From Cupriavidus pauculus (GTDB lineage Bacteria > Pseudomonadota > Gammaproteobacteria > Burkholderiales > Burkholderiaceae), in contig NZ_PJRP01000007.1 in the NCBI RefSeq assembly GCF_002858765.1, forward strand, positions 62,001 through 126,000: a stretch of 64,000 bases of DNA, in the 5' to 3' direction. The position numbers were made by a program, and so were the translations under genes. The notes below the pieces were generated by a model. The model made no database searches. It had not been told where the DNA came from and saw only the letters and a program-made list of their open reading frames with translations. Shown piece after piece: positions 35,720 through 45,102 of the stretch. Numbering within the stretch: position 1 is the first letter of the stretch; every line of letters begins with the position of its first letter.

Positions 35720-36192
35720 ATAAAACCTCTCGACTATAGGCGTAGTCCTTCTGTTCGGGGGATCAGGGTAAACAGGGAGAAGATTCGCAGGATTTTGGCG
35801 AGGCCCGATACCGGTGCGTAGCGCCCCGAAAGCCGCGTCGATAGGCGCCAGACATCGGCCAACCGCGAAACCCGCATCAAGCTTGGCTCGCGCAAAAAAA
35901 GCCCTTGCTCACCGCATGTGGCGTCGCGCCAGGGCGGTGCATCACGCACCACCCCGACATCGCCCGCGCCCCCTCTACGGAGTGGTGTGCAGACAGCACC
36001 GCGCTGTCACAGCAAGGCCTCACTAGGGTTCGCCCCTATCTACGCCTTTTCCCGCCGTGCCTATATTCCGCTCAACGTTTCCTATGTAGTTCATTGTTTT
36101 ACTAATGAAACAAAAGAAACACGGCAGCCCCCATACCGTTGCCGGCGGAAACGTCCACGAGAAGCCCACAAGACAAGAGAAGGAAACGGTAG
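35720..36192. other. Divergent control region between hydrolase and porin
   Basis: About 470 bases without a supported gene. It holds operator copy d (36096-36111) near the porin. A terminator-like hairpin for the minus strand (GCCCT...AGGGC then seven T, 35935-35894) lies in the middle although no minus-strand gene is seen upstream of it. Confidence 0.5.
36096..36111. promoter_or_regulatory. Candidate IclR operator, copy d
   Basis: GTTTTACTAATGAAAC lies 81 bases upstream of the porin start. It matches the other three copies at the GTTTYAT/ATRAAAC arms apart from one position (C for T at the sixth/seventh base region). This places the porin-Bug operon in the same candidate regulon. Confidence 0.62.
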
Positions 36193-37287
36193 ATGAAGAT
36201 CGCAAAGTACGCGGCGGGCCTGCTCGCAGCTGCGCCCCTGCTGGCCACCGCCCAGTCCGTCACCATGTATGGCGTGGTGGACACCGGCGTGGAATTCGTG
36301 AACAACGTCGGCGCTGCGGGCAATAGCGTCGTCCGCATGAACACGCTGACCGGCACCGTGCCATCGCGCTGGGGCCTGCGCGGCACCGAGGATTTGGGCA
36401 ACGGCCTGAAGAGCGTGTTCGTGCTTGAAGGCGGCTTCGCGCCCGATTCCGGTACCGCCAACCAGGGCGGTCGCCTGTTCGGCCGCCAGGCACTGGTGGG
36501 CCTGTCGTCAAACCAGTGGGGCCAGATCTCGTTTGGCCGCCAGTACACCATGCTGTTCTGGGCCACGCTCGATCCGGACATCCTCGGTCCGAACGCGTTT
36601 GGATCCGGCTCGCTGGACAGCTATCTGCCGAACACCCGCGCCGACAATGCGGTCGCCTACAAGGGAACGTTCGGCGGCCTGACCGTCGGCGCCACCTACA
36701 GCTTCGGTCGCGATGGCACCAACGCGGGTCCGAGTCCGTCCGGCACCAATTGCGCAGGCGAAAACCCGGCAAACAAGAGCCAGTGCCGCGAATGGTCAGC
36801 CATGATCGGTTGGGACCAGAAATGGTGGGGCATCACGGCCGCGTATGACTCGCAGCGCGGCGGTCCGGGCGCGTTCGGTGGACTTACCAGCAGCAGTCTG
36901 CGCGACGACCGCGCATCGATTGCCGGCTACGTGCTGCTCGATCGCACCAAGATCGGTGCCGGCGTCATCCGCCGCGAAAACCAAGGCAGCGCGACACCGC
37001 TCTCCGAGCTCTACTACATCGGTGCGGCCTACGACATCACCCCCGCCTTCACGCTGGCTGGCCAGGTCTACTACCTGAACTATCAAAGCAGTGATAACAA
37101 GGCGATGCTGTACGCCATCCGCGGCATGTACAACTTCAGCAAGCGCACGGCGGTTTACGCGACCGCTGGCTACATCAACAACGACGGCACGCTCGCGATG
37201 TCCGTGAGCGGCGCCCAGGCAGGGGCAAACCCCAAACCGGGTGGCCAGCAGTTTGGCGCCATGGTCGGCATCAAGCACGTCTTCTAA
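36193..37287 (+). CDS. Outer-membrane general porin (Bordetella/Burkholderia type)
   Basis: 364 aa. AAGGAAACGG precedes the ATG; a signal peptide ends near residue 20 (PLLATAQS). The mature part begins VTMYGVVDTGVEF, a signature of betaproteobacterial trimeric porins, continues with SRWGLRGTEDLG, and ends in the C-terminal Phe (KHVF) needed for outer-membrane insertion. It probably admits small anionic substrates. The Bug gene follows after 13 bases, and operator copy d lies upstream, linking it to the catabolic operon. Confidence 0.95.
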   Translation: MKIAKYAAGLLAAAPLLATAQSVTMYGVVDTGVEFVNNVGAAGNSVVRMNTLTGTVPSRWGLRGTEDLGNGLKSVFVLEGGFAPDSGTANQGGRLFGRQALVGLSSNQWGQISFGRQYTMLFWATLDPDILGPNAFGSGSLDSYLPNTRADNAVAYKGTFGGLTVGATYSFGRDGTNAGPSPSGTNCAGENPANKSQCREWSAMIGWDQKWWGITAAYDSQRGGPGAFGGLTSSSLRDDRASIAGYVLLDRTKIGAGVIRRENQGSATPLSELYYIGAAYDITPAFTLAGQVYYLNYQSSDNKAMLYAIRGMYNFSKRTAVYATAGYINNDGTLAMSVSGAQAGANPKPGGQQFGAMVGIKHVF

Positions 37288-37300
37288 GGGTGAAGCCAAT

Positions 37301-38302
37301 ATGAAACCGAACTTTGTCCGTCGCGTCATCCTGGGGGCGATCGGCGCCGCCGTCGGCACTGCCGCCCTGCTGAGTACTGCCCCGTCTATCGCCCAAGGCA
37401 ACTATCCCAGCAAGCCGATCACTATTGTGGTGGCCTATCCCGCCGGCGGCGACACCGACGTGCTGGCCCGGCTGATGGCCGAGAAGCTCGCCGCGCGCCT
37501 GAAGCAGTCAGTGGTGGTGGAAAACCGCACCGGTGCCGCCGGCACCATCGGCAGCGCCTATGTAGCACGCGCGGCCGCCGACGGTTACACACTGCTGCTG
37601 GCACCCAATACGGTGTCGATCGCGCCGTTGGTGCTGAAGGCTGGCACCGGTGCCAGCTACGATGTGCTAAACGATCTCACACCGATCGCCGAGCTGGGCA
37701 CCCAGTCGCTGTTCGTCGTCGTGAACAAGACCAGCGGCATCGCCAAAATGAGCGACCTTGTCGCACGCGCCAAGGCCGGCAAGCTCGAGACCTATGCGAC
37801 ACCGGGCAATGGATCGCCGATGCACATCATGGGCGAACTGTTCAACAAGTCGGCCAACGTGAAGATCGCGCAAGTGCCATACCGCGGCACCGCCCCGGCC
37901 ATCGTCGACGTACTCGGCGGCCAGGTACCGATGACTTACGTCACGTATGGCGCCGTGGCGCAATACGTAGGCAACGGCAGCCTAGTACCGCTGGCCGTTG
38001 CGGACCAGAAACGCTCGCCTTTCGCTCCAAACGTGCCGACGCTGGCTGAACTGGGCTACAAGGATGTCGACATCGGCGCATGGCAGGCATTGCTGGGCCC
38101 GAAGAACCTACCGCCGGAGATCGTCCGCATGCTGAATAGCCACGTGAACGACATCCTGAAACAACCCGATGTGGTGGCGCGCATGGCCACGATTGCCGTG
38201 ACCCCCGTGGGCGGTGAACCTGCGGTGCTGCAGAAGCTGATTGCCGCCGACTTCGCGCGCTATACCAAGTTGGTCAAGGAGTTCGCGATCCAAGCGGATT
38301 GA
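37301..38302 (+). CDS. Bug/TctC-family periplasmic binding protein, porin-linked
   Basis: 333 aa from the ATG at 37301 (AAGGGTG upstream). A signal peptide ends near APSIAQG (~residue 31). The Bug signatures YPAGGDTDVLAR and VPYRGTAPAIVDVLGGQVPM are present. It presumably captures the pathway's carboxylate substrate in the periplasm after passage through the porin. No cognate TctAB is encoded in the window. A terminator follows 36 bases after the stop. Confidence 0.92.
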   Translation: MKPNFVRRVILGAIGAAVGTAALLSTAPSIAQGNYPSKPITIVVAYPAGGDTDVLARLMAEKLAARLKQSVVVENRTGAAGTIGSAYVARAAADGYTLLLAPNTVSIAPLVLKAGTGASYDVLNDLTPIAELGTQSLFVVVNKTSGIAKMSDLVARAKAGKLETYATPGNGSPMHIMGELFNKSANVKIAQVPYRGTAPAIVDVLGGQVPMTYVTYGAVAQYVGNGSLVPLAVADQKRSPFAPNVPTLAELGYKDVDIGAWQALLGPKNLPPEIVRMLNSHVNDILKQPDVVARMATIAVTPVGGEPAVLQKLIAADFARYTKLVKEFAIQAD

Positions 38303-38337
38303 CTCGCGAACGGCCTCGGAAGAAATGCAGACCTTGT

Positions 38338-38363
38338 GGCCCGGTGCAATGCCGGGCCTTTTT
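38338..38363 (+). terminator. Rho-independent terminator after the porin-Bug operon
   Basis: GGCCCGG (38338-38344) pairs perfectly with CCGGGCC (38352-38358) around a 7-nt loop, followed by five T residues. It ends the plus-strand porin-Bug transcript. Confidence 0.9.
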
Positions 38364-38570
38364 ACTGGTTGGGGGTTCAAAAGGACGCCGTCGCACCGCA
38401 GTGCTTGCGGTCCTGCTCGCGCCCTGCGCGTCATGACACAAGGCGCCTCTTTCAATAATGCAATCCGGGAACGACTAGTCGTATCTGGCAATGCGGCACA
38501 CGGCGATTGCTAGAGACTTCGAGTCAGCAACTGCCGCATTGGCCAAACCGCACACTCCTGGAGCACCGAA

Positions 38571-39116
38571 ATGACGACGGTACGCAACGACCTCATCCTC
38601 TCGCAAAGCGCTTTCAGCCATGTTGTCGATGTTGATGTCAGTAAGGTCGATATCGCCGCGTGGCTCTTCGCGCTTCCCGATGCCGAGTATCAACGGTGTG
38701 CACCGCCCGACCACATCGCAGCCGGCGCAACGTGGACGGATGACGGGCAGCGCATGTCCATCAACGTCGAGATGATTGGCACCGGTCTGGTCGTCCAGCA
38801 CTACGTCGGTGAAGTCACCGAGCCACGATACTGCAAGATGGTGTCGATCTCCGATGTCTTTACACCGCATGGACGCACAAAGGTCCAGGTAATTTGGGAA
38901 CTGCGCGCAAAAGGTCTACCCGGCGGGAAGACCGAGTATACAAACAGCGTGACCTCGCATCCTACGGATGAGTTTCTGGCGTTTCTCGAGAAGAATGGTG
39001 TCTCGTTTGAGCAAGCCGCTCTCGACCGACAAACCGCCTCCGGTGATCATAATCGCCGAGAAACCCCGCTTTTCGCGGAAAGCATCGCCTGCGCAGCAAG
39101 AAAGAATGTCGGATGA
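38571..39116 (+). CDS. Conserved hypothetical protein, 181 aa
   Basis: Cytoplasmic protein with no signal peptide. The N-terminal ~150 residues are beta-rich with long hydrophobic strands (IWELRAKG, VVQHYVGEV) around a helical start, which could be an SRPBCC/START-like cavity fold; I cannot confirm this. The last ~30 residues are polar and Arg-rich. No catalytic motif is seen. It stands alone after the porin-Bug terminator and 210 bp before a VOC protein gene. Confidence 0.7.
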   Translation: MTTVRNDLILSQSAFSHVVDVDVSKVDIAAWLFALPDAEYQRCAPPDHIAAGATWTDDGQRMSINVEMIGTGLVVQHYVGEVTEPRYCKMVSISDVFTPHGRTKVQVIWELRAKGLPGGKTEYTNSVTSHPTDEFLAFLEKNGVSFEQAALDRQTASGDHNRRETPLFAESIACAARKNVG

Positions 39117-39329
39117 CGCGTAGCCGCCGATAAGCAAACGGACGAGAAACACGCGGCACAGTTCAAATTGATGAAGACGCAGCACCAGGGCCGCCGGGGA
39201 AGCCGGCCCAAGCCTTATCACGGCTTCATGCGCGCTCTCACTAAGCCTGCGGCCGGATGACCCCATGCATTTCGCTTGAGCGACCACAGGCGTAGACTAA
39301 CTGGCAGTCACCCGTAGCAGGAGCACGCC

Positions 39330-39710
39330 ATGAGCGTAGCGTTCAATCACACGATTGTCTGGTGCCGCGACAAACGGAAGTCAACGCAGTTTCTTGTGAA
39401 CATTCTGGGACTGCCAACCCCCCTCGAGTTCGGACAGATGCTGGTCGTCCAGCTTGACAACGGTGTCTCGCTCGACTTCTTCGAAAGCGAGGATGCAATT
39501 TCCATGCAGCATTACGCATTCCTCATTACCGAAGACGTATTTGATCAGGTCTTCTCCCGTGTCCGAGACCAAGGGCTTCGCTACTGGGCCGATCCTGGAA
39601 AGCAACGAGACGGCGAGACCTATCTGCACAACGGGGGCCGCGGGGTCTATTTCGAGGATCCTGACGGACATTTACTCGAGGTCATGACTCGACCTTATAA
39701 GATTGGATAG
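39330..39710 (+). CDS. Single-domain VOC (glyoxalase/bleomycin resistance) protein
   Basis: 126 aa; AGGAG lies about 9 bases before the ATG. The fold signature is FNHTIVWCRDKRKSTQFLVNILG at the start and GGRGVYFEDPDGHLLEVMTRPY at the end. Candidate metal ligands are H7, H in MQHYAF and E in LLEVMT. Families range from glyoxalases to antibiotic-binding and dioxygenase-like proteins, so the reaction cannot be given. It seems monocistronic. Confidence 0.88.
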   Translation: MSVAFNHTIVWCRDKRKSTQFLVNILGLPTPLEFGQMLVVQLDNGVSLDFFESEDAISMQHYAFLITEDVFDQVFSRVRDQGLRYWADPGKQRDGETYLHNGGRGVYFEDPDGHLLEVMTRPYKIG

Positions 39711-40079
39711 TAGGGCTCGTTCGGGAAGAGTGAGATTGCAGTCGCTCAGGCATTCTTTATGCAGCGGCTTGCCCAGTAACGTCGCCCGTCCGACGCAATC
39801 TAGACCGCACTCGGGACGGCGCCTGTTATTGCGCCCTACCTCGCCGCCCCTTTGACTACCGGATTACGCTCCGCTCCCGATAACGATTTGGTCTCGCCCT
39901 GAACAACCTGGGGAAACCGGTCAAAGTAACCGGCGCAAGGGGACTCGTCGAAGTTTGAGCAAGTCAGGGTAAGTACCCACCCCCGGCAGCCGATGTAGGA
40001 CTCCGGCTGACAGCAGCACGATGCACGTTGGGCCACCATTGGGGAGGCTGTTCGTCGTCGTGTCGCCTATACCCCTGCC
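39711..40079. other. Intergenic region before the hybrid kinase, no feature recognised
   Basis: About 370 bases. No open frame with a credible ribosome binding site or domain was found. No terminator with a T-run is evident after the VOC gene. Confidence 0.35.
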
Positions 40080-41990
40080 ATGTCCCTCCCCAATCCTTCC
40101 GCGATACACCCTGCCCCCGAACGTCGGGACATTTTTCGTACCCTTGTTGACACGATTGCCGACTACGCGATTTATCTTCTTGATGCAGACGGCTACATAA
40201 CGAGTTGGAATCGCGGTGCGCGAAGGATCAAAGGCTATGAAGCAGAGGAAATCATCGGATCGCACTTTTCCCGCTTCTACACCGAAGACGCTATAGCACG
40301 CGGCTGGCCAAACAAGGAGTTGGAGTTAGCAAGGCGACACGGCCGTCTCGAAGACGAGGGCTGGCGGGTAAGAAAAGACGGCTCGCAATTCTGGGCAAAC
40401 GTCGTCATCACGGCGCTATACGACGAGAACACGGAAGTCATCGGGTTCGCAAAGGTGACCCGTGACATGACTGAGCAAATGCAGGCGGCTGCCAAGCTGC
40501 GGGAGCGCGAGGAGACCTTCCGTCTTCTCGTGCAAAACGTCTACGACTACGCCATCTTCATGCTCGACGAGACGGGGCACGTCATGAGCTGGAATGCTGG
40601 CGCGGCCCGAATCAAGGGATACCGGAGCAACGAAATCGTCGGCCAACACTTTTCCACCTTCTACCCTCCGGCAGACATTGCGGACGGCAAGCCGGAAAAG
40701 CTTCTTGAGACGGCCCGTCGTGACGGTCGAGTGCAGGACGAGGGGTGGCGTGTGCGCAAGGACGGTTCCTTGTTCTGGGCGAGCGTCACGCTGACCGCCA
40801 TCTATGACGAACATCGACAGCTCAGAGGGTTCGCCAAGGTGACTCGCGACATGAGCGAGCGCAAGCACCTCGAGGAAGTGGAGGCTTCGGCCCAGCGCAT
40901 GAACGAATTTTTGGCAACGTTGGCCCATGAACTCAGAAATCCTCTCGCCCCTCTTTATAGCGCCACCTCGATCATGGAGCGTGCACCTGACGACGTGGCT
41001 TTGATCAAAGCCAACCTTGGCGTCGTCGGTCGACAACTCAGGCATCTGACTCGGTTGGTCGACGACCTGCTGGACGTTGGCCGTATCGCAGCCGGCAAAC
41101 TGGAACTCCGCCGGATGGTTGTGCCGGTCCGCGAAGTCATCACCGCCGCTATCGAGGGAAGCCGGCCCGCTTTCGAAGCGAAGTCACAACACCTTGACGG
41201 TTTTCAGGTGGATCCCGATTTCCTCGTTCACGGGGATCTCACGCGTCTTTCGCAAGTGCTTCAGAACGTGCTTTTGAACGCGTCGAAATTTTCACCCGAA
41301 GGCACGACCGTTACCTTGGGATGCGAAGTGCTCGGCCACATTGGGCACATTTATGTTACCGACCAAGGTTGTGGGATTGAGCCGGAATCCCTCGATGACA
41401 TCTTCAATCTTTTCGTCCAGGCTGAGCCTCCCGGCCAATCATCGTTAGGGGGATTGGGAATCGGGTTGTCGCTCTGCAGGTCGATCATCGAGTTGCACGC
41501 AGGCTCCATCAGTGCCGCCAGCCCTGGGCGAGGCCTCGGCAGCACACTTACCATTCGATTGCCAATCGTGACTGAAAACCAGACCCCGGTCGAAACGATC
41601 GCCCCAACACCCGCCACGTCGCTGCGAATCCTCTTGGTCGACGACAACCGCGATGCCGCGGACAGTCTGGGCTTGCTGCTCCAGATGTTCGGTCATGCCG
41701 TAGAGATCGTCTATGACGGCGTATCAGCGATACGCAGCATTGCCAGCTTTACGCCTGAAGTCGCCATCATTGATATCGCGATGCCGGACATGGACGGCTT
41801 TGAACTGATTACGGAACTCCGAGAGTACGGAAAACTCAGCACGACGCGTTTTTACGCGCTGACAGGCTTCGGTGAACCAGGAATCCGGGAGCAAATAGAG
41901 AGCGCCGGCTTTCATGCGCACCTTATCAAACCGATCGACATTGATAAGTTGAACGCGATCCTTTGCGAGAACGCGAACAAGACAGCCTGA
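40080..41990 (+). CDS. Cytosolic hybrid histidine kinase: PAS-PAS-HisKA-HATPase-REC
   Basis: 636 aa without membrane segments. Two tandem PAS/PAC repeats (residues ~18-133 and ~146-258) are very alike, sharing EDEGWRVRKDGS/QDEGWRVRKDGS and GFAKVTRDM. HisKA follows with phospho-acceptor H283 (LAHELRNPL), the ATPase domain with N, G1 and G2 boxes (NVLLNASKF, DQGCGIEPES, GLGIGLSLC), and a C-terminal receiver with D565 (IIDIAMPDMDG). The PAS type suggests sensing of redox, light or small ligands. There is no output domain and no adjacent response regulator. Confidence 0.93.
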   Translation: MSLPNPSAIHPAPERRDIFRTLVDTIADYAIYLLDADGYITSWNRGARRIKGYEAEEIIGSHFSRFYTEDAIARGWPNKELELARRHGRLEDEGWRVRKDGSQFWANVVITALYDENTEVIGFAKVTRDMTEQMQAAAKLREREETFRLLVQNVYDYAIFMLDETGHVMSWNAGAARIKGYRSNEIVGQHFSTFYPPADIADGKPEKLLETARRDGRVQDEGWRVRKDGSLFWASVTLTAIYDEHRQLRGFAKVTRDMSERKHLEEVEASAQRMNEFLATLAHELRNPLAPLYSATSIMERAPDDVALIKANLGVVGRQLRHLTRLVDDLLDVGRIAAGKLELRRMVVPVREVITAAIEGSRPAFEAKSQHLDGFQVDPDFLVHGDLTRLSQVLQNVLLNASKFSPEGTTVTLGCEVLGHIGHIYVTDQGCGIEPESLDDIFNLFVQAEPPGQSSLGGLGIGLSLCRSIIELHAGSISAASPGRGLGSTLTIRLPIVTENQTPVETIAPTPATSLRILLVDDNRDAADSLGLLLQMFGHAVEIVYDGVSAIRSIASFTPEVAIIDIAMPDMDGFELITELREYGKLSTTRFYALTGFGEPGIREQIESAGFHAHLIKPIDIDKLNAILCENANKTA

Positions 41991-42023
41991 CATCCGGCGA
42001 TAACGCCGACTGCCGTCGGTGCG

Positions 42024-42197
42024 TCAGATCCGGCCGCGAATGGTGTTTTGCATTTGCTGTTGTAATTCCGCAAGGAGTCGTTGCCCTTCCGATGAAGAGG
42101 AGGCGGCAGATACATTGGCGATCATGCCGTCGTCCGTCATGATGACAACGAGATGCGGCAGGTCCGGCGAGGGGGGTGTGTATACGGCACCTTTCAT
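42024..42197 (-). CDS. Small hypothetical protein, 57 aa
   Basis: The ATG at 42197 has GGGAG nine bases upstream, and the protein has a sensible composition: a beta-rich start (MKGAVYTPPSPDLPHLVVIMTDDG) and a Gln-rich helical tail. It lies between the hybrid kinase and the EAL gene, on the opposite strand from both. No family is recognised and the size makes it tentative. Confidence 0.5.
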   Translation of the reverse strand: MKGAVYTPPSPDLPHLVVIMTDDGMIANVSAASSSSEGQRLLAELQQQMQNTIRGRI

Positions 42198-42485
42198 CGT
42201 TCTCACTCCCAGAATTTCATAAAGTCATGCCCTTCAGCATGCAACTATCTTGCCCGATTCGGGGCCCCCAAATCGTAGTTCCCTAGCGTGCTGGTGCTGC
42301 ATCGAGCCTTGCACGACACGCGTTCTGCGCCCCGCCGTCGGCCGCGCGATTAGTATGCGCAGTAAAAATCACGTGATGCAAAGCGTGCATCTTCAACTAT
42401 CCTGTAGTTTGCCCTCGGTCGGCTTGCCAGACACCTGTGACAGGTGAAAGGCCCCGTTCGCCAACTTCCTTTCTAGGGGTGCGAA

Positions 42486-44111
42486 GTGATCAAGCGCATC
42501 ACCATTATTGCGGCTTCGATTGCCCTTGGCAGTCTCGCGACGGTCGTGCCTGTCCTGACTAGCCTCTATGTCGCGAAGAAGGATGTTGAGAGACGGGATC
42601 GGCTAGAAATACAAGATTTCGCCCGCAAAGCAGTCATGCGCGCGGATGCCGTGACATCTCAAGCGTTCGCCGCCCTCGCGGATCTCGACCGCCAGCCAGG
42701 CGCCCCCTGCTCGCCCACAGCTCTCGAACAAGCGGCACGCGTCATCTACAACTATCGATATGTTCAGGATGCGGGGGCCTATGTGGATGGCCGCTATCTT
42801 TGCTCGCCTCTACTCGGTGACGTCCGATCGAAGGACTTGACGTTGCCCCCTCCGGATTTCCGGAGCGGTGACGGGTATGTCGTGTGGTTTCGAACAAAAA
42901 GTCCGCTCAGCAACGAGCGCAATGACATCCAGATTGGTCGAGACGGCCACTACATTGCTATCGATCGCGGATCCTACGTCGATCTCATTGATCCGGCCAG
43001 ACGCCCTATTGCGGCAATCCAAACCACGACGGGAACACTCATCGCCTTGTCCACTGGCGCTAACGCAAACGACATGCTTGACGCATGGAGGCACGGCGGG
43101 AAGGTGATAAATGAAGAATGGAACTACGCTGTCGCCCAATCTTCGACGGGGCCACTCGCTGTTGTCGTGAAATCCCCTCGGAGCAGCGTCGCAAGGACTT
43201 GGCCCAAGCTCTTGGCCGCGTGGCTCTCCATCGGGGTTACCGCGGGCGCGGTGCTTGGATGGTTTGCGTACAAGCGCATCTCGTGGCAGCTGTCATTTCC
43301 CGCAACCGTCGAGTGGGCCATTTCGCGACGCAAGATTGAGGTGGTCTATCAACCCGTCATCCGTCTTGCAGACGACGCATGTGTGGGGGTGGAGGTGCTC
43401 GCGCGGTTGACCTTGCAAGGTCAACCCGTTTCACCGGACATATTTGTGCGGGTGGCCGAGGAAAACCACCTGATTCAGGCGTTGACGGATCTCGTGCTTG
43501 AGAAGGCTCTCGCGCAGCTTGGCAAATTCCTCGTCGCCAATCCTACGTTCTATGTCTCTATCAACGTAAGTGGCGAAGACTTGGCTAGCCTCCGTTTTCT
43601 GAACACTCTGACATCCGCGCTTGACGGTACTGGGATCGCGCCCGGGCAGATCCGCATTGAAGCAACCGAACGGAGTTTCTTAAATACTGATGCGATGCGA
43701 GAAGTTATTGCCGCGTTCAGGGCGGCTGGCCATCCAATCTATATCGATGACTTTGGCACCGGCTATTCGAGCCTATCCTATTTGCAGACTCTCAAGATTG
43801 ACTTCCTGAAGATCGACAAATCATTCATCGACACGATTGCGCAGGATACTGCCTCGAGCGTTGTCGCCCCGCATATCATTGCCATGGCCCACGAACTGCG
43901 TTTGGAAATCGTCGCGGAGGGCGTGGAGTCTGCATCTCAGGTGGCGTGGCTTCTCGATCAAGGTGTGCAATATGGGCAAGGCTGGCATTACGCGCAAGCG
44001 ATGTCGCAGGATGCACTGCAGACATGGCTTATCAGCAGAAATCGTGCACCACGCCGAGCCGATGGCCTAGTCGTTATTCAACAACGCGTGGCGGGCCGGC
44101 AAGTCGGTTGA
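42486..44111 (+). CDS. CSS-type membrane EAL phosphodiesterase for cyclic-di-GMP
   Basis: 541 aa from a GTG with AGGGGTG upstream. TM1 is at residues ~7-29 and TM2 at ~242-262, with a periplasmic CSS-type domain between them; the cysteines are C75 and C106, but the motif reads CSP here instead of CSS. The cytoplasmic EAL domain has the catalytic set E303-V-L, DDFGTGYSSLSYL and KIDKSFID, so it should be an active phosphodiesterase. Periplasmic disulphide/DsbA status controls such proteins in E. coli. It may oppose the GGDEF protein at the start of the window. Confidence 0.93.
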   Translation: MIKRITIIAASIALGSLATVVPVLTSLYVAKKDVERRDRLEIQDFARKAVMRADAVTSQAFAALADLDRQPGAPCSPTALEQAARVIYNYRYVQDAGAYVDGRYLCSPLLGDVRSKDLTLPPPDFRSGDGYVVWFRTKSPLSNERNDIQIGRDGHYIAIDRGSYVDLIDPARRPIAAIQTTTGTLIALSTGANANDMLDAWRHGGKVINEEWNYAVAQSSTGPLAVVVKSPRSSVARTWPKLLAAWLSIGVTAGAVLGWFAYKRISWQLSFPATVEWAISRRKIEVVYQPVIRLADDACVGVEVLARLTLQGQPVSPDIFVRVAEENHLIQALTDLVLEKALAQLGKFLVANPTFYVSINVSGEDLASLRFLNTLTSALDGTGIAPGQIRIEATERSFLNTDAMREVIAAFRAAGHPIYIDDFGTGYSSLSYLQTLKIDFLKIDKSFIDTIAQDTASSVVAPHIIAMAHELRLEIVAEGVESASQVAWLLDQGVQYGQGWHYAQAMSQDALQTWLISRNRAPRRADGLVVIQQRVAGRQVG

Positions 44112-44326
44112 CGAACGATTGTCAAACCATCTAAGCGATGCTGCATCGAACTAAAGCGGAAAGGAGAATATAGGGGGCACAATGCCTCGTTATGTCGCGT
44201 CTTCAGGCTCCAGTGTTCAGCACCGCGGCGGTGGGGGGGGAAACACTGGCGTGGGCAGTCGTTGGGTAGCTCGGGCCCGCGCCTCAGGAGGCTGTCACGA
44301 GCGCAGGGCGTTAGCCACGCGAAACG

Positions 44327-44355
44327 TCAAAGGTAGCCTCAGTGGCTGCCTTTGA
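44327..44355. terminator. Inverted repeat between convergent genes, possible terminator
   Basis: TCAAAGGTAGCC pairs with GGCTGCCTTTGA at 11 of 12 positions around a 5-nt loop. It lies between the convergent EAL and RraA genes, 40 bases beyond the RraA stop. A long T-run is missing, so it may be a bidirectional or Rho-assisted end. Confidence 0.5.
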
Positions 44356-44394
44356 TCTAGGGAAGAATGCAGTGATGCGCATTGCCGCAAGGGG

Positions 44395-45093
44395 CTATAG
44401 CACTTGGTCCGCCGCGAGCACTCCCGAGGCCGACAATGCGGCGGCAAGCCAGGCAGGCCTCGTCTCCGCTCCGGACTGGATGTTGGCAATACGCCGGCGC
44501 TCTGCTTCCAGCTTTTCCGCCGCAAGCTCGAGGATCGTGGCGACCTTCTCGCGCTCAATCACCACCACACCATCTGCATCTCCCACAACCAGATCTCCCG
44601 GGTGTACGGTCACCCCGCCGCATTGGACAGGATGATTGATCAGGCCAGGGACGAGCTTGGTCGGACCATTGGAATTCGTCCCGACGGCGTACATTGGGAA
44701 GCCCAGTTCGCCGATCTCGTCGCGATCGCGCGCGGCCGCGTCCAGGACAACCCCTGCCACCCCCTTGACCTGGCACTGGTTCGCCATGATTGCTCCCATC
44801 AGGGCGCAGGTCTGATCCGCCTTGCCATCGACCACAATGACATCGCCAGGCCTTGCCATCGCAATGGCGGCGTGAATCATTAGATTGTCACCCGGCCGAA
44901 CCTCAACGGTCAGCGCTGTACCACACACGCGGAATCGACGATCCAGCGGCGCCACTCGACCATGCATGCCGCCACGGCGACCATTGACATCGGCCAACAG
45001 TGAGGATGCGAATTGCGCAGCGCGCGCAACGAGTTCGGGCGAAACACGCGCGATATCTGTGACGATGGCGCGAAAATCCAGACTGTCATTCAT
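44395..45093 (-). CDS. RraA/HMG-aldolase family protein
   Basis: 232 aa. Family motifs include GTALTVEVRPGDNLMIHAAI, GVVLDAAARDRDEI (the RxxD-type metal/substrate site) and GDADGVVVI. Members act as 4-hydroxy-4-methyl-2-oxoglutarate aldolase/oxaloacetate decarboxylase in gallate and protocatechuate 4,5-cleavage routes; others are RNase E inhibitors. Because a Bug gene lies 9 bases upstream and an aminotransferase beyond it, a catabolic aldolase or decarboxylase is the better guess. Confidence 0.88.
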   Translation of the reverse strand: MNDSLDFRAIVTDIARVSPELVARAAQFASSLLADVNGRRGGMHGRVAPLDRRFRVCGTALTVEVRPGDNLMIHAAIAMARPGDVIVVDGKADQTCALMGAIMANQCQVKGVAGVVLDAAARDRDEIGELGFPMYAVGTNSNGPTKLVPGLINHPVQCGGVTVHPGDLVVGDADGVVVIEREKVATILELAAEKLEAERRRIANIQSGAETRPAWLAAALSASGVLAADQVL

Positions 45094-45102
45094 CGATGGT
45101 CC

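Noticed and set aside
35894-35935. A hairpin with seven T residues on the minus strand
   Set aside because: It looks like a terminator, but no minus-strand gene lies upstream of it, so its role is unclear; mentioned only in the intergenic entry.
36077-36092. GTTTCCTATGTAGTTC near the porin operator
   Set aside because: It only partly matches the palindrome and lacks the ATGAAAC arm, so I did not count it as a fifth site.
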